A stretch of 64,000 nucleotides of DNA from JAPPHY01 sp034423135. Lineage in GTDB: Bacteria > Chloroflexota > Dehalococcoidia > Lucifugimonadales > UBA2985. Shown here piece by piece: positions 8,954 to 16,550 of this stretch. The notes under the pieces are model-generated. The model saw only the letters and a program-made list of their open reading frames with translations. It was not told the DNA's origin and ran no database searches. Both the position numbers and the translations under genes were made by a program. The DNA lies in the NCBI GenBank assembly GCA_034423135.1, contig DAOUJC010000008.1, positions 248,001 through 312,000 on the forward strand. Direction: 5' to 3'. Position 1 is the stretch's first letter. Every line of letters starts with the position of its first letter.

Positions 8954-8982
8954 AGAGTACCATCAGAAATCCCCAAGTGCAA
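8954..8982 (-). promoter_or_regulatory. Promoter of mraZ-rsmH
   Basis: TTGCAC, a 17-bp spacer and TACTCT, with TGG directly before the -10 box (extended -10). Predicted transcription start is near 8947, inside the first MraZ-box unit. Confidence 0.65.
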
Positions 8983-9079
8983 TAGCTAATTTCGGGAATT
9001 TTGGGGCAATTTGGGATTAATGGGGTGGGAGGAGGATTCCGCGCCGCCGACTACTCCGTCGTTTCGAGCGCAGGCGGAC

Positions 9080-9358
9080 TCAAACCAGCCGCAGCAGCTG
9101 CGGCCTCGTGCCCGGCACGCGGATCAGCAAACCCCTGGCCTCCATGTCCTGCTTCACGGAGACCACGTACCACTTCACCGACCCGTCGAATCCGCCGCCC
9201 AAGCGCTGCCCGACCTCCGCGACCAGCTCCGTGTACGTCATGCCATCGCTGCCGCCTATCGCTTCGGCGATGGCGCGCCGGATAGCCTCGTACTTCTGCC
9301 TGCTGATGTTCACGCCCCGCTTGCCCTGCGGATGCAGCGTGAGGATCCTGTCGTCCAC
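9080..9358 (-). CDS. Small conserved protein (DUF6958-like)
   Basis: The 92-residue product begins with GTG and reads DDRILTLHPQGKRGVNI, followed by a predicted helical region (SRQKYEAIRRAIAEAIGG) and a winged-helix-like C-terminal part with WYVVSVKQDMEARGLL. The LHPQGK...NI opening and the overall length match a family of small uncharacterised proteins (DUF6958 in my recollection). The layout suggests a small DNA- or protein-binding fold, but no function is established. It follows trmD by 8 bp on the same strand and is probably translated from the moaB-trmD transcript. Confidence 0.65.
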   Translation of the reverse strand: MDDRILTLHPQGKRGVNISRQKYEAIRRAIAEAIGGSDGMTYTELVAEVGQRLGGGFDGSVKWYVVSVKQDMEARGLLIRVPGTRPQLLRLV

Positions 9359-9366
9359 TGCTACCC

Positions 9367-10113
9367 CTACTGCCCTTCAAGCAACGCGCGGTCCGCGTCG
9401 TCCAGCTCCGCCCTCTCCAGCAGGTCAGGTCGCCTCTGCTGCGTACGCTTCAATGACTGCCGTCTCCGCCACCGCCGCACCTCCTCGTGGTTGCCTGAGA
9501 GCAGGACGGGCGGCACCTGCCAGCCGCGAAACTCCGACGGCCGGGTGTACTGCGGAAACTGGATGAGTCCGGTTGAGTGAGTGTCGTCCTCGATGGACTG
9601 GCCGTCTCCAACGGCGCCCGGCAGCAGCCGCACCACCGCGTCGACCACCGCCATCGCCGGAATCTCGCCGCCGCTCAGCACGTAGTCGCCGATGCTGATC
9701 TCGCGGTCGATGAGGTGCTCCAGGACGCGCTCGTCTACGCCCTCGTAGTGGCCGCAGATGAGCGCCAAGTCCCGCAGCGTCGCAAGCTCCTCGACCACCG
9801 CCTGCGTCAGCACCTCACCCTGCGGCGACATCAGGACGACCTGCGCCGCGGCGGCACGCTCAGCTCCGCCCTCACCCGAGATCACGGACCTGACGGCCTC
9901 CACAGCCTCGAAGAGCGGCTCCGGCTTCAGCACCATGCCTCCACCGCCACCGTAAGGGTAGTCGTCCACCGTTCTGTGCTTGTCGTGTGCGTAGTCGCGG
10001 ATGTTGTGGATGCGTATGCGCACCACGCCGTTATCGACCGCCCGGCCCACGATGCTCTCCCGAAACGGCCCCTCCAGCATAGCCGGAAAGAGGGTGAGTA
10101 TGTGAACGTCCAT
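9367..10113 (-). CDS. trmD: tRNA (guanine-37 N1)-methyltransferase TrmD
   Basis: TrmD methylates G37 next to the anticodon using S-adenosylmethionine and so prevents frameshifting. The 248-residue protein begins MDVHILTLFPAMLEGPF, contains DDYPYGGGGGMVLKPEP, and has the trefoil-knot SAM site LICGHYEGVDERV...EISIGDYVLSGGE. C-terminal residues (GWQVPPVLLSGNHEEVRRWRR) match the family. It starts one base after the stop of the MoaB-like gene, so translation is probably coupled. The usual neighbours rpsP, rimM and rplS are absent here. Confidence 0.96.
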   Translation of the reverse strand: MDVHILTLFPAMLEGPFRESIVGRAVDNGVVRIRIHNIRDYAHDKHRTVDDYPYGGGGGMVLKPEPLFEAVEAVRSVISGEGGAERAAAAQVVLMSPQGEVLTQAVVEELATLRDLALICGHYEGVDERVLEHLIDREISIGDYVLSGGEIPAMAVVDAVVRLLPGAVGDGQSIEDDTHSTGLIQFPQYTRPSEFRGWQVPPVLLSGNHEEVRRWRRRQSLKRTQQRRPDLLERAELDDADRALLEGQ

Positions 10114-10114
10114 G

Positions 10115-10609
10115 CTACTGAGTGGGGTGGGTCTCCACCCGCGGGCTGGTCAGGAGCTCAATGGCGTGGGGCAGCACGTCAGCGATTGCTTCGAGGCACT
10201 CGCGGACCGCCCTGGTGCTGCCCGGCAGGTTGATTATTAGGCACTGGCCGCGAGTTCCAGAGACGCCACGGCTGAGCATGGCCATTTGCGTGTTGCGCAG
10301 CCCCGCCTGGCGCATCGCCTCCGAGATGCCCGGCACCTCTCGATCGATGACGGTTAGCGTCGCCTCCGGCGTCACGTCGCGAGGCCCAAGGCCGGTGCCT
10401 CCGGTGGTGACCACCAGGTCCACCTCGCCGCTGTCCGCCCATTCCCTGAGCCTGGCGGCGATGATAGACCGCTCGTCCGGCACGATCTCGTAGCGCGCCG
10501 GCGTGAAGCCCATTGCAAGGAGCATTTCGCGGATGGCCTGCCCGCTCGTGTCCTCACGCTTGCCCTCCGCTCCCATGTCGCTGCTGGTCAGAATTCCGAA
10601 GTTGTACAT
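10115..10609 (-). CDS. MogA/MoaB-family molybdenum cofactor protein
   Basis: The 164-residue product matches the MoaB/MogA fold, which binds molybdopterin and can adenylylate it before metal insertion. Motifs seen are YNFGILTSSDM at the start, EDTSGQAIREML, the central VDLVVTTGGTGLGPRDVTPEAT signature and RGQCLIINLPGSTRAVRECL. The ATG at 10609 gives the usual family N-terminus; a TTG six codons upstream is possible. Its presence fits the molybdenum-dependent sulfite-oxidase-family protein elsewhere in the window, though the two are 28 kb apart. MogA and MoaB cannot be separated reliably by eye. Confidence 0.88.
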   Translation of the reverse strand: MYNFGILTSSDMGAEGKREDTSGQAIREMLLAMGFTPARYEIVPDERSIIAARLREWADSGEVDLVVTTGGTGLGPRDVTPEATLTVIDREVPGISEAMRQAGLRNTQMAMLSRGVSGTRGQCLIINLPGSTRAVRECLEAIADVLPHAIELLTSPRVETHPTQ

Positions 10610-10639
10610 GCTCACCTGCGCCTTCAATGGATATCACCA

Positions 10640-10668
10640 AATATACCACATGAGAGGAAATCCGAAGC
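10640..10668 (-). promoter_or_regulatory. Promoter candidate for the moaB-like/trmD operon
   Basis: TATATT preceded by TGG (extended -10) lies about 30 bp upstream of the start. The -35 region at 17 bp is GCTTCG and poor; TTCGGA at 15 bp is the alternative. Support rests mainly on the extended -10. Confidence 0.35.
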
Positions 10669-10678
10669 TTATTGCGTT

Positions 10679-10707
10679 TTGCTCTATCCACGCCTACGGC
10701 ATATAAT
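10679..10707 (+). promoter_or_regulatory. Promoter of the kinase-pepA pair
   Basis: TTGCTC, a 17-bp spacer and a perfect TATAAT. The predicted transcription start near 10714 leaves a 24-nt leader before the ATG at 10738. It is divergent from the moaB promoter. Confidence 0.65.
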
Positions 10708-10737
10708 GGACGGCAGTCACGCCGAGCCGCCAGACGT

Positions 10738-11358
10738 ATGAATCAGACCTCAGTCCAGAAACGAACCCCCACTCAGGAGGACGCCGCGCTGCTCCTGCGC
10801 TCCCTGGCGTCACTGCCGGAGCCTCAGGCACGCGTTGCCTTGGTCGTGGTCAGCGGACTGCCCGGCAGCGGCAAGTCGTACTTCAGCCGGCGGCTTGCGA
10901 GCCTAACCTCGCTGGCCGTTGTGGAGTCCGACGCGATGCGGTGCGCCCTTTTCGGCACTCCGACGCACAGCGGCCCCGAGAGCGCTCGCCTGTTCAGGGC
11001 GTGCCACGCGCTCATCGGAGACCTGCTGCGGCGCGGCATCCCCGTGCTGTTCGACGCCACGAACCTGGTCGAGCATTTCAGGGAGCGGCTGTACAGCATC
11101 GCTGAGAGGACGGACGCAAAGCTGGTACTAGTGCGCGTGGAGGCGCCGGAGGACGTGGTCGCCCACCGGCTGAGTCAGCGCGAGGCGGGATTTGGCGATT
11201 CGGAAGACAACTCCACCGCCGGGTTGGACGTCTACCGGCGCATGGCTAGCGCGGTTGAGCCGATCCGCCGCAATCACTACGCCGTGGACACCTCAAGGGA
11301 CATTACACCGGTCGTCGAGAAGATTTCCCGAGAGCTAGACCGGTGGTTCAAGGGCTGA
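10738..11358 (+). CDS. P-loop AAA-family ATPase/kinase (zeta-toxin-like fold)
   Basis: The 206-residue product has a Walker A motif VVSGLPGSGKSYFSRRL near residue 40, an acidic residue at VVESDAMR, and VLFDATNLVEHFRERL, a set typical of small P-loop phosphotransferases of the AAA_33/zeta-toxin-like group. A later LVRVEAPEDVVAHRLSQRE segment is the lid or specificity region. The substrate cannot be deduced. The ATG at 10738 is chosen because it lies just downstream of a strong promoter; an in-frame TTG at 10672 lies upstream of that promoter. No antitoxin partner is adjacent, so a toxin role is unlikely. pepA follows within 30 bp. Confidence 0.75.
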   Translation: MNQTSVQKRTPTQEDAALLLRSLASLPEPQARVALVVVSGLPGSGKSYFSRRLASLTSLAVVESDAMRCALFGTPTHSGPESARLFRACHALIGDLLRRGIPVLFDATNLVEHFRERLYSIAERTDAKLVLVRVEAPEDVVAHRLSQREAGFGDSEDNSTAGLDVYRRMASAVEPIRRNHYAVDTSRDITPVVEKISRELDRWFKG

Positions 11359-11387
11359 GAGGCCCACTCACACCAGAAGGGAGAGAA

Positions 11388-12899
11388 ATGGAGATCAAGG
11401 CCATCGCAGGCGACATCACGCAGGTTGAATCGCCCGCCGTAATCGTCAACCTGTTCGACGGGGTGGAGGCGCCCGAAGGCGCGACCGGCGCAGCCGACAG
11501 GGCGCTGGACGGCGCGATCTCGAACCTGATTGCCGACGGCGAGATACGCGGCAAGAAGGGTGAGATTACCATCATTCACACGCTGGGCCGGATTCCGCCC
11601 GCTCGCGTTGTGGTGGCCGGCCTCGGAAAGGCGGAGAGCTTCACGCCGGAGGTGGCAAGACAGGTTACGGCGGGCGTCTGCCGCCGCCTGAGGTCCGCGG
11701 GCGTGCGCAGCGCAGCGACCATCGTGCATGGCGCCGGCATCGGCGGGCTGGACGTGGCTGACGCGGCACAGGCCGTCGCCGAGGGCGGCCTGCTGGGCCT
11801 GTACACCTTCCGCCGCCACTTCACGAAGGGCGAGGACAGCGACAGGACGCTCGACGAGCTGACCGTGGTCGAGCAGGACGCATCGCGACTCCCGGACGTC
11901 GAGACCGGCCTGGAACGCGGCCGCATCTTCGCCGAGGCAGCAAGCCTGGCGCGCGACATGGTGAACGAGCCGCCCAACCACATGACGCCTACCCACATCG
12001 CCGACATTGCCGCGGGCCTGGCGTCCGAGCACGGGATGGAGTCCACGATTCTGGACAGCCCGCAGATGGAGGAGATGGGCATGTGCGGCCTGCTCGGCGT
12101 GGCAAAGGGCAGCGTCGAGCCTCCCAAGTTCGTCGTGCTCAGCTACAAGGGAGACCCCGACAACCCGGACAACAACCTGGGTCTGCTGGGCAAGGGCATC
12201 ACCATGGACACGGGCGGCATCTCACTCAAATCCTCCGCAGCAATGTTCACCATGAAGAGCGACATGGCCGGCGCCGCAGCCGTCGTCTCCGCAATTGGCG
12301 CCATCGCACAGCTGAAGCCCAAGCTGAACGTCACCGCCATCGCCCCCTGCACCGAGAACATGCCCAGCGGCTCGGCAATTAAGCCCGGCGACGTGCTGCG
12401 AACCATGAGCGGCAAGACGGTAGAGGTGGAGAACACGGACGCTGAGGGCCGGCTGGCACTCTCGGACGCGCTCGCTTACGCGAGACAGATGGGCATCAAC
12501 CGGCTGGTGGACGTGGCCACGCTGACGGGGGCCATCGTCGCGGCGCTTGGCGACGTGTGCGTTGGCGCCTTTACGAACAACGATGAGCTTCTCGATGCCC
12601 TCATCGCATCCGGTGAGACTGTGGGAGAGCGGATCTGGGAGCTGCCCATGTACGACGACTACAAGGAGCAGAACCGGAGCCAGGTTGCCGACGTGAAGAA
12701 CACGGGCGGGGCCAAGGCAGGCTCCATCACCGCGGCGCAGTTCCTGGCAGAGTTCAGCGAGGACACGCCGTGGGTGCACCTGGACATCGCCGGTACGGCC
12801 ATGGCGGACAGGGAGTCCGGCTACCTCGTGAGGGGCGCGACCGGCGTGCCGACGCGCACGCTCATCCGCCTGGCGTTGGATCTGGCCGCGCAGGGGTAG
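11388..12899 (+). CDS. pepA: Leucyl aminopeptidase (M17, PepA type)
   Basis: This 503-residue protein is a hexameric dimetal aminopeptidase of family M17 that releases N-terminal residues from peptides in the cytosol. Metal and catalytic segments are plain: LLGKGITMDTGGISLK, AAMFTMKSDMAGAAAV and the signature NTDAEGRLALSDALAYA. The C-terminal part reads WVHLDIAGTAM and GATGVPTRTLI. The ATG start has AAGGGAGAG 2-8 nt upstream. It lies 29 bp after the kinase gene and likely shares its promoter. Length is normal and no residue is missing. Confidence 0.95.
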   Translation: MEIKAIAGDITQVESPAVIVNLFDGVEAPEGATGAADRALDGAISNLIADGEIRGKKGEITIIHTLGRIPPARVVVAGLGKAESFTPEVARQVTAGVCRRLRSAGVRSAATIVHGAGIGGLDVADAAQAVAEGGLLGLYTFRRHFTKGEDSDRTLDELTVVEQDASRLPDVETGLERGRIFAEAASLARDMVNEPPNHMTPTHIADIAAGLASEHGMESTILDSPQMEEMGMCGLLGVAKGSVEPPKFVVLSYKGDPDNPDNNLGLLGKGITMDTGGISLKSSAAMFTMKSDMAGAAAVVSAIGAIAQLKPKLNVTAIAPCTENMPSGSAIKPGDVLRTMSGKTVEVENTDAEGRLALSDALAYARQMGINRLVDVATLTGAIVAALGDVCVGAFTNNDELLDALIASGETVGERIWELPMYDDYKEQNRSQVADVKNTGGAKAGSITAAQFLAEFSEDTPWVHLDIAGTAMADRESGYLVRGATGVPTRTLIRLALDLAAQG

Positions 12900-12916
12900 C
12901 GGCCGGCACGCTACAA

Positions 12917-12954
12917 TGTCATTCCGAGCGGAGCGCAGCGCAGTCGAGGAATCT
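12917..12954 (+). repeat. Interspersed GAGCGGAGCGCAGCG repeat, copy 1
   Basis: This 38-bp element has a near-identical copy at 16369-16406 (three differences). Both lie just after a gene end. In many Chloroflexota and other high-GC genomes similar short intergenic elements recur; here only two copies are seen. The following 130 bp contain a small TTGCGGC/GCCGCAA hairpin and nothing else recognised. Confidence 0.7.
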
Positions 12955-13086
12955 GGGAGGTTCCGCGCGTCACCACGATTCCCCAGCGTGGGCCGCGCCC
13001 GTCCCTATTCTTGGATTGCGGCTGCCGCCGCAATGACGGAGCTACAAGTGCATGCCTCCCCTCCAAACGACAGCGGTGGTATGTAG

Positions 13087-13752
13087 TCACGGCCAGCGGT
13101 CTATCTCTCCCCATCCGTTGGCAGCGAGGATTGAATCGCATCGCTCCTCAACGGTCTCCTGTACCGTCGTCCCCTGGACGTAGGCTTGCTGTAGCTGCTT
13201 GAGGCATTCTGCCAGCTCAGGCATTCCGCCTTGCTCGGCTTCTGCGATTTGCCCGTCAATGATCTCAGCCATCCAGTCCAGGTATGCCTGGAGGCCAGGG
13301 TCTATGGTCGGCGTAGGCCCCGGTGTTTGGGTGGGACTTGGCGTATGCGTGGGGACCTGAATGTTGTCCGGGATATAGATGGTCTCCATCAGGGCCTCGC
13401 ACGTTTCAGGGTTGTAGGCGAGCTCCCGCTCGACGACTGTGCCTCCGCCGCCCATGCCGGAGAAGTGGTAGCTGCAGCCGTCTTCAGTCTTTGTGCCGAC
13501 GACTATCCTGCGAGATACGATGCTGTTTGGCGGCGGTGTTGAGTACGGGTAGACCACTACGCCCTCACCTTCGAGGGTCAGAGGAGTTGGGGCCAGCGGT
13601 AAGGTTGGCGTGGGAGTCTGGGTAGGGCTTGGGGTCGACGTGGGGATTGTGGTAGGAATTGGGAAGGGCGTGTCTGTCGGAACCTGGGTAGGCGTGGGTT
13701 CGCTGCAGGCAAGTGCCAGGATGATGAACACTGCTATGACTGTTCTTGTCAC
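13087..13752 (-). CDS. Putative lipoprotein with Pro/Thr-rich linkers
   Basis: The 221-residue product starts with GTG and a short signal peptide ending in a lipobox (LALAC, cysteine near residue 16), so it should be lipidated and surface-anchored. Two low-complexity segments rich in Pro, Thr, Ser and Gln (residues about 18-60 and 132-152) act as linkers. They flank a compact central domain (EGEGVVVYPYS...CSYHFSG...CEALMETIYIP) with two cysteines that could pair. The C-terminal region is helical and acidic. No family was recognised. It begins 4 bp after the end of a small membrane-protein gene and the two are probably expressed together. Confidence 0.6.
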   Translation of the reverse strand: MTRTVIAVFIILALACSEPTPTQVPTDTPFPIPTTIPTSTPSPTQTPTPTLPLAPTPLTLEGEGVVVYPYSTPPPNSIVSRRIVVGTKTEDGCSYHFSGMGGGGTVVERELAYNPETCEALMETIYIPDNIQVPTHTPSPTQTPGPTPTIDPGLQAYLDWMAEIIDGQIAEAEQGGMPELAECLKQLQQAYVQGTTVQETVEERCDSILAANGWGEIDRWP

Positions 13753-13756
13753 GGGC

Positions 13757-14077
13757 CTACCCCGATCTGGTCATCTTGTGGTCTGCCCAGAATAGCAATC
13801 CGGCGATCGGAGCTACAAGTATCCCAATCGTTGCCATTCCTAGAATCGCTATCCCTGTGGATATGGCAGCTGCACCCCACACGATTCTGTGGTCGTCTTT
13901 CGCCAGGGTACATAGGAGAGCCAGCCCTGAACACACTATCAGGGTTGCGAGGACGATAACGACGATTGCATTGTTGGTGTCGTCTACTTGGTTGAGTGCG
14001 AAAAGGACAATGGCCGCCACCACCCAAGACCATGCGTGAGCGGCGGCTGCTAGTCTGATTGGGGTTGCCAACTTCAT
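13757..14077 (-). CDS. Small three-helix membrane protein, unknown function
   Basis: The 106-residue product has three hydrophobic stretches: WSWVVAAIVLFAL, AIVVIVLATLIVCSGLALLC and a long GAAAISTGIAILGMATIGILVAPIAGLLFW that could be one or two helices. Charged residues (AKDDH) separate the second and third. The ATG at 14077 is used because an upstream in-frame start would overlap tRNA-His. No family is recognised. It is followed within 4 bp by the putative lipoprotein gene. Confidence 0.55.
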   Translation of the reverse strand: MKLATPIRLAAAAHAWSWVVAAIVLFALNQVDDTNNAIVVIVLATLIVCSGLALLCTLAKDDHRIVWGAAAISTGIAILGMATIGILVAPIAGLLFWADHKMTRSG

Positions 14078-14191
14078 GCCTGCATCACTGAAGCGCCAGG
14101 GTTGTCTCCAACCGAAGTATGAAAGAGATTCCCGGGAAAGTCGATAGACCCGGCACTCCCATCCACGCGATCCTCCCTCTGCCCATCGCCA

Positions 14192-14221
14192 TTGCCCCGC
14201 CGCGGGCAAAGGTGCTAGAAT
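14192..14221 (+). promoter_or_regulatory. Promoter of tRNA-His
   Basis: TTGCCC, an 18-bp spacer and TAGAAT with TGC before it (extended -10). The predicted start is about 18 nt upstream of the mature tRNA 5' end. Confidence 0.6.
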
Positions 14222-14245
14222 CGAGTCCGGCCTGTTGCGGGCCGT

Positions 14246-14325
14246 GGTGGGCGTGGCCAAGCTAGGTTCAAGGCGCCAGGTTGTGGCCCTGGAGATCGAG
14301 GGTTCAAATCCCTCCGCTCACCCCA
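14246..14325 (+). tRNA. tRNA-His (anticodon GTG)
   Basis: The cloverleaf can be drawn directly. The acceptor stem GTGGGCG pairs with CGCTCAC (one G-U); the extra G at -1 faces C73, the identity element of tRNA-His. The D stem is GCC/GGC. The anticodon stem CCAGG/CCTGG carries a 7-nt loop with GTG at 34-36. The T arm is GAGGG-TTCAAAT-CCCTC. CCA is encoded. A metallo-beta-lactamase-fold gene starts 25 bp downstream on the same strand with no terminator between, so the two may be co-transcribed. Confidence 0.93.
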
Positions 14326-14349
14326 AACCCAAACCCAAGCGAGGAACAA

Positions 14350-15558
14350 TTGCCGCCGATTGAGTTAGCCTCGACGCCCTGGAACAGGACCAGCAACCCC
14401 AACCTTGAGGGCGTCGAGGTGATCACCGACGGTGACACCAGCGGTTACGGCATGGCGCTCCGCTTCTACCTGCCGGGTGGGCGGGAGGTCGGTGCCGTTT
14501 CGCTGCCCCATCAGTTTCCGAACAGGACAGGGCCCACTTGGGCCTACCTCATCGAGAGCAACGGCTGGACGCTCATCGACGCCGGGCCGCTCGGCGCAAT
14601 GCCGGCACTCGAGAAGGGCCTACACGCTCTCGGCAGGCGACCCACCGACCTGGAGCGCGTCATCATCACCCACGGCCACCAAGACCACGATGGCAACGCC
14701 TACGACCTGGTGCGGACAAGCGGCGCCGAGCTCTGGGCCCATCAGCTCTACTTCCACTTCCTGCCCTACGAGTACGCCCGCATGGGCCTTGACAGGACCT
14801 CTCCTCTGCACCGCGCCATCTTCGAGGTGGCCCGGCGCGAGGAAGCGCAGTACAGGAGCCGCGCCAACGCTCCCGGCGACTGGCGATGGCGCGATCACTA
14901 CCGCAGCTACATCATGGGCCATCGCGCCATCCTGGAGGAGCGGCTGCCCATCCATCCCATTCGCGACGGCGAGGCGCTGGACGGCCTCCGGTTCCTCTAC
15001 ACGCCCGGTCACGCAGTCGACGAGATTTGCGTGACCATGGACGGCGTCGTGTTCAGCGGCGACCACATCCTGCCCCAGATCACGCCTCATCCCACCATCA
15101 AGCGCACACACCCGGAGAACATCATGGACACTCTGCCGCCGGAGCACAGAGACCCGGGCGCGCACTACGGCCTTGCGAGCTACATCCGATCGCTGGGCAG
15201 GACTCTGCAGCTGGAGCGGAGCGCAACGGTGCTCCCCGCCCACAGGCTCTACAATCACGACAGATTCAACGTGCGCAACCTGCGCCGCGCCCAGGAGATC
15301 GTGCGACACCACGTGCGTCGGCTGGACCAGCTGATCGTGGCCCTTGACCAAGGCGCGGACACGCCGGAGAAGCTGGCCGCCGAAATGTTCCCTCCCCGCA
15401 AGCTCACTGGCGGCGGGTTCTTCGCCGCCGTGTCGGAGGTGGTCAGCCACCTGGAGCTGCTTGCCGATACCGGCGACGTGTACGTCTACGAGGACGGCCG
15501 GGTGGCAAGGAACGGGACGGAGTCGTATCGTACCCGGATCCAGGACATGACTTTGTGA
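14350..15558 (+). CDS. Metallo-beta-lactamase-fold hydrolase
   Basis: The 402-residue product has the metal-binding signature THGHQDHDGN (HxHxDH), a downstream histidine in TPGHAVDEI, an aspartate in FSGDHILP and a final histidine in VLPAHRLYNH, in the order of glyoxalase-II-like enzymes. The C-terminal 120 residues form a helical extension typical of the group that hydrolyses thioesters or related compounds; the substrate is unknown. The TTG at 14350 is taken as start because GAGGA lies 4 nt upstream and any earlier start would fall inside tRNA-His. The PIG-L deacetylase gene follows after 49 bp. Confidence 0.85.
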   Translation: MPPIELASTPWNRTSNPNLEGVEVITDGDTSGYGMALRFYLPGGREVGAVSLPHQFPNRTGPTWAYLIESNGWTLIDAGPLGAMPALEKGLHALGRRPTDLERVIITHGHQDHDGNAYDLVRTSGAELWAHQLYFHFLPYEYARMGLDRTSPLHRAIFEVARREEAQYRSRANAPGDWRWRDHYRSYIMGHRAILEERLPIHPIRDGEALDGLRFLYTPGHAVDEICVTMDGVVFSGDHILPQITPHPTIKRTHPENIMDTLPPEHRDPGAHYGLASYIRSLGRTLQLERSATVLPAHRLYNHDRFNVRNLRRAQEIVRHHVRRLDQLIVALDQGADTPEKLAAEMFPPRKLTGGGFFAAVSEVVSHLELLADTGDVYVYEDGRVARNGTESYRTRIQDMTL

Positions 15559-15607
15559 GACCTCCGCCGGTGGACGGCCTCAGGCTAGGCTGAGCAAGGA
15601 GATAACC

Positions 15608-16336
15608 ATGGTCGATTTCCCCAACGGCAACCCAAAGCGCGTGATGATTATCGTGGCACATCCGGACGACGCCGACTTCATGGCGGCGGGCACGCTGGCG
15701 AAGTGGGCGCGCCAGGGCAGCGAGGTCTACTATGTGCTCTGCACCAGCGGGGACAAGGGCACATCCGACCCGGAGGTCATTCCCGCGGAGCTGGCCGCCA
15801 CCCGCGAGCAGGAGCAGAGAGCCGCCGCGGGCGTGGTTGGAGCCAGAGACGTGGTCTTCCTGCGCTACACGGACGGCGACCTACAGAACACGCTGGAGCT
15901 AAGGCGAGACCTGGTGCGGGAGATCCGACGCTACAAGCCTGACATTCTGGTATGCCAGGATCCCACAAACCGCTTCAGCGACGGCTACATCAACCACCCT
16001 GATCACCGCGCAGCCGGCGACGCCGCTCTGGACGCGGTCTATCCGTCAGCCCGCGACTACCATGCCTACCCGGAGCTCATCGAGGAGGGGCTGATGCCCC
16101 ACAAGACTCTCGAAGTGTACATGGGAGGCTCCCCTACCACGTCTACCGTTTGGGTGGACATCTCGGACACCATCGACGTCAAGGTGGCGGCGCTGCGGGA
16201 GCACGCCTCGCAGGTGGGCACCGACGCCGAGCGCCTGGCGACCCTGGAGTCGCGGATCAAGGGGCGGGCCGCCGAGCTGGGCGCGCCGCACGCGCTCACC
16301 TACGCCGAGGGCTTCCGCTACATTCACCTGCGCTGA
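15608..16336 (+). CDS. PIG-L family deacetylase
   Basis: The 242-residue product belongs to the LmbE/PIG-L zinc deacetylases, which remove acetyl groups from N-acetylglucosaminyl compounds such as mycothiol or bacillithiol precursors. The zinc ligands and catalytic Asp are in IIVAHPDDADFMAAGTLAKW, and the third ligand is in INHPDHRAAGDAAL. The start has AAGGAGATAACC before ATG. The pairing with the preceding MBL-fold gene suggests a shared pathway, but the substrate cannot be named. Confidence 0.9.
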   Translation: MVDFPNGNPKRVMIIVAHPDDADFMAAGTLAKWARQGSEVYYVLCTSGDKGTSDPEVIPAELAATREQEQRAAAGVVGARDVVFLRYTDGDLQNTLELRRDLVREIRRYKPDILVCQDPTNRFSDGYINHPDHRAAGDAALDAVYPSARDYHAYPELIEEGLMPHKTLEVYMGGSPTTSTVWVDISDTIDVKVAALREHASQVGTDAERLATLESRIKGRAAELGAPHALTYAEGFRYIHLR

Positions 16337-16368
16337 CAGAGGTGGCACAGCCCGCCGCCTGCCACAGG

Positions 16369-16406
16369 TGTCATTCTGAGCGGAGCGCAGCGTAGTCGAA
16401 GAATCC
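16369..16406 (+). repeat. Interspersed GAGCGGAGCGCAGCG repeat, copy 2
   Basis: This is the second copy of the element at 12917-12954, again 30 bp or so after a gene end. The rest of the 16337-16550 gap holds nothing recognised. Confidence 0.7.
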
Positions 16407-16550
16407 AGGGCCTTTGCCGCCGTACACACCTCGCCACTCTGTGAGGCCCACGGCTACGGTTCGCGATTCCTGGTTGTGTCCGAGACGTCCAAGACTCCGG
16501 GACTACGACCGGCATTACACCAAAAGCACCGCCCAGCCCGCTCGTTCCCC

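Noticed and set aside
9002..9030. TGGGG/TGGGA repeats on the plus strand as further MraZ boxes
   Set aside because: They are on the opposite strand, lie upstream of the -35 box, and the spacing (10, 9, 5 bp) is irregular, unlike the exact array at 8904-8953.
10738..11358. Zeta toxin
   Set aside because: There is no epsilon antitoxin, and the gene shares an operon with the housekeeping pepA; a general P-loop kinase is more likely.
13100..13750. The Pro/Thr-rich protein as a frameshift artefact
   Set aside because: It has a proper signal peptide with lipobox, a start coupled to the upstream gene, and a structured middle part with cysteines, so it is treated as a real lipoprotein.
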